A stretch of DNA of 64,000 nucleotides, taken from positions 186,001 through 250,000 of the forward strand of contig JAUJYZ010001592.1 in assembly GCA_033675265.1 (NCBI GenBank), in the 5' to 3' direction. Source of the DNA: Actinostola sp. cb2023 (lineage: Eukaryota; Cnidaria; Anthozoa; Actiniaria; Actinostolidae). Both the position numbers and the translations under genes were made by a program. How positions within the stretch are numbered: the first letter of the stretch is position 1; every line of letters starts with the position of its first letter. Below, piece after piece: positions 61,091 to 64,000 of this stretch. A model generated the notes under the pieces. The model saw only the letters and a list, made by a program, of their open reading frames with translations. It had not been told where the DNA came from and did no database searches.

Positions 61091-61510
61091 GTCAACTGAG
61101 GTCAACCTAACTTCGCAAACAATGCAACGCTGTGACTTCTTTCGTTGTGGGAATTCAGCTTCGTGATATTTCAGTTCGCATAAACGGGTAATATTTGCTG
61201 TCCATGTAAAAATACAAATAAAGAACATCGTAGATGATTAGCTGATGTTATGTTGTAGTCATTATTGCTACTGTCTTCCCTCGACCAAAAACTAATTTCC
61301 TGCATCCGTGCTACATTTCGCTCTTTTGTATATATCTCTGACCAATCACAGAAGGAGGAATCAAGTTGCATCAACTTAATAAAAGCTCAAGCCCTTGTTT
61401 CAGTCTTTTCTACATCTACTTCGTAGTGTGAGGAGTTTAAAAACAAAGTTTTTCTACAGAAATCTACAGAGTTTAATAAAAAAGTTTTTTCTACAGAAAT
61501 CTACAGATTA
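61091..61510. other. Spacer between oppositely oriented satellite arrays
   Basis: Unique-looking sequence with a duplicated TTTCTACAGAAATCTACAGA (61450-61506). No gene seen. Confidence 0.5.
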
Positions 61511-61519
61511 TGTAAGTTT

Positions 61520-64000
61520 ATATAACGGAATTTATGCAAGTAATCAGTTGCAAAAATTCATTTCGTTATGTAAGTGAAAATGTGTTTATATAACGGAATT
61601 TATGCAAGTAATCAGTTGCATAAATTCATTTCGTTTTGTAAGTGAAAATGTGGTTATATAACAGCATTTATGCAAGTAATCAGTTGCATAAATTCATTTC
61701 GTTATGTAAGTGAAAATGTGGTTATATAACGGAATTTATGCAAGTAATCAGTTGCATAAATTCATTTCGTTATGTAAGTGAAAATGTGGTTATATAACGG
61801 ATAAGTTATGCAAGTAATCAGTTGCATAAATTCATTTCGTTATGTAACTGAAAATGTGTTTATATAACGGAATTTATGCAAGTAATCAGTTGCATCAATT
61901 CATTTCGTTTTGTAAGTGAAAATGTGGTTATATAACGGAATTTATGCAAGTAATCAGTTGCATAAATTCATTTCGTTATGTAAGTGAAAATGTGGTTATA
62001 TAACGGAATTTATGCAAGTAATCAGTTGCATAAATTTATTTCGTTATGTAAGTGAAAATGTGGTTATATAACGGAATTTATGCAAGTAATCAGTTGCATA
62101 AATTCATTTCGTTATGTAAAGTGAAAATGTGGTTATATAACGGAATTTATGCAAGTAATCAGTTGCATAAATTCATTTCGCTATATGAGTGAAAATGTGT
62201 TTATATAACGGAATTTATGCAAGTAATCAGTTGCATAAATTCATTTCGTTATGTAAGTGAAAATTGTTTATATAACGGAATTTATGCAAGTAACCAGTTG
62301 CATAGATTCATTTCGTTATGTAAGTGAAAATGTGTTTATATAACGAAATTTATGCAAGTAATCAGTTGCATAAATTCATTTCGTTATGTAAGTGAAAATT
62401 GTTTATATAACGAAATGTATGCAAGTAATCAGTTGCATAAATTCATTTCGTTATGTAAGTGTAAGTGAAAATGTGTTTATATAACGGAATTTATGCAAGT
62501 AATCAGTTGCATAAATTCATTTCGTTTTGTAAGTGAAAATGTGGTTATATAACGGAATTTATGCAAGTAATCAGTTGCATAAATTCATTTCGTTATGTAA
62601 GTGAAAATGTGGTTATATAACGGATAATTTATGCAAGTAATCAGTTGCATACATTCATTTCGTTATGTAAGTGAAAATGTGTTTATATAACGGAATTTAT
62701 GCAAGTAATCAGTTGAATAAATTCATTTCGTTATGTAAGTGAAAATGTGGTTATATAACGGAATTTATGCAAGTAATCAGTTGCATCAATTCATTTCGTT
62801 ATGTAAGTGAAAATGTGTTTACATAACGGAATTTATGCAAGTAATCAGTTGCATCAATTCATTTCGTTATGTAAAGTGAGAATGTGTTTATATAACGGAA
62901 TTTATGCAAGTAATCAGTTGCATAAATTCATTTCGCTATGTAAGTGAAAATTGTTTATATAACGGAATTTATGCAAGTAATCAGTTGCATAAATTCATTT
63001 CGTAATGTAAAGTGAGAATGTGTTTATATAACGGAATTTATGCAAGTAATCAGTTGCATAAATTCATTTCGTTATGTAAAGTGAGAATGTGTTTATATAA
63101 CGGAATTTATGCAAGTAATCAGTTGCATAAATTCATTTCGTTATGTAAGTGAAAATGTGGTTATATAACGGAGAATTTATGCAAGTAATCAGTTGCATAA
63201 ATTCATTTCGTTATGTAAGTGAAAATGTGTTTATATAACGGAATTTATGCAAGTAATCAGTTGCATAAATTCATTTCGTTTTGTAAGTGAAAATGTGGTT
63301 ATATAACGGAATTTATGCAAGTAATCAGTTGCATAAATTCATTTCGTTATGTAAGTGAAAATGTGTTTATATAACGGAATTTATGCAAGTAATCAGTTGA
63401 ATAAATTCATTTCGTTATGTAAGTGAAAATGTGGTTATATAACGGAATTTATGCAAGTAATCAGTTGCATCAATTCATTTCGTTATGTAAGTGAAAATGT
63501 GTTTACATAACGGAATTTATGCAAGTAATCAGTTGCATAAATTCATTTCGTTATGTAAAGTGAGAATGTGTTTATATAACGGAATTTATGCAAGTAATCA
63601 GTTGCATAAATTCATTTCGCTATGTAAGTGAAAATTGTTTATATAACGGAATTTATGCAAGTAATCAGTTGCATAAATTCATTTCGTAATGTAAGTGAAA
63701 ATGTGTTTATATAACGGAATTTATGCAAGTAATCAGTTGCATAAATTCATTTCGTTATGTAAAGTGAGAATGTGTTTATATAACGGAATTTATGCAAGTA
63801 ATCAGTTGCATAAATTCATTTCGTTATGTAAGTGAAAATGTGGTTATATAACGGAGAATTTATGCAAGTAATCAGTTGCATAAATTCATTTCGTTATGTA
63901 AGTGAAAATGTGTTTATATAACGGAATTTATGCAAGTAATCAGTTGCATAAATTCATTTCGTTTTGTAAGTGAAAATGTGGTTATATAACGGAATTTATG
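61520..64000 (+). repeat. 68-bp dyad satellite, right array
   Basis: About 36 units of the form GGAATTTATGCAAGTAATCA, then GTTGCATAAATTCATTTCG, TTATGTAAGTGAAAATGTG. Orientation is opposite to the left array. Rare variants (GTTGAATAAA, TTTACATAACGG, ACGGAGAATT) recur 683-684 bp apart, showing a 10-unit higher-order repeat. The array runs off the window. Confidence 0.95.

Overview
The window is nuclear DNA of an invertebrate animal. Spliced exons carry immunoglobulin (Ig) and fibronectin III domains, and intact or recently broken copies of many metazoan transposon classes crowd around them. The SINE tail, the DIRS-type reverse transcriptase, the Polinton and the A+T-rich base composition fit a cnidarian or an invertebrate deuterostome; the sequence alone does not settle which.

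The one clear host gene runs from 9889 to 39082 (+) in eight exons. They encode a signal peptide, three Ig-like domains, one fibronectin III domain with a Thr-rich stalk, a transmembrane helix, and a cytoplasmic tail with seven tyrosine motifs. All exon junctions keep reading phase except in Ig exon 1, which has a frame break near 10340. Ig exon 3 is split by a gypsy element. This allele is therefore probably a pseudogene, or an assembly of one. Bases 1-568 match its 3' flank (39220-42604), so at least one paralogue lies in tandem upstream.

Elements in and around this gene: a BEL/Pao retrotransposon 315 bp upstream of the start codon (3650-9568, identical LTRs, TCTAT target duplication); a Ty3/gypsy element on the minus strand inside the Ig3 exon (13575-20147, identical 429-bp LTRs, CTAT duplication); a 15.2-kb Polinton/Maverick in the last intron (23486-38687, ~123-bp inverted repeats); several foldback MITEs; and a SINE. 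The Polinton carries a protein-primed DNA polymerase (broken), integrase, major capsid protein, packaging ATPase, a probable penton protein, a VLTF3-like transcription factor, a probable PCNA-like clamp and several membrane or coiled-coil proteins. Most of its start codons are embedded in a TATATATG or TATATAATG motif, and two divergent gene pairs share palindromic start sites.

Beyond the gene lie a 2.5-kb foldback element (39785-42305) that is absent from the paralogous copy, a degraded DIRS-like element (about 42605-47830) interrupted by a 41-bp minisatellite with a 12-unit higher-order period, and an apparently intact PIF/Harbinger transposon (48854-56863). The Harbinger has two spliced genes, and three nested foldback elements plus a small mariner-type MITE sit in its introns and 5' region. 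From 58200 to the right edge there is a 68-bp satellite whose units each contain a dyad. It is interrupted by an unclassified 1.57-kb inverted-repeat element, flips orientation near 61100-61510, and shows a ~684-bp higher-order repeat.

Many frame breaks occur in unrelated young elements and in the host gene, several at homopolymer runs. Some may be assembly errors rather than real decay.
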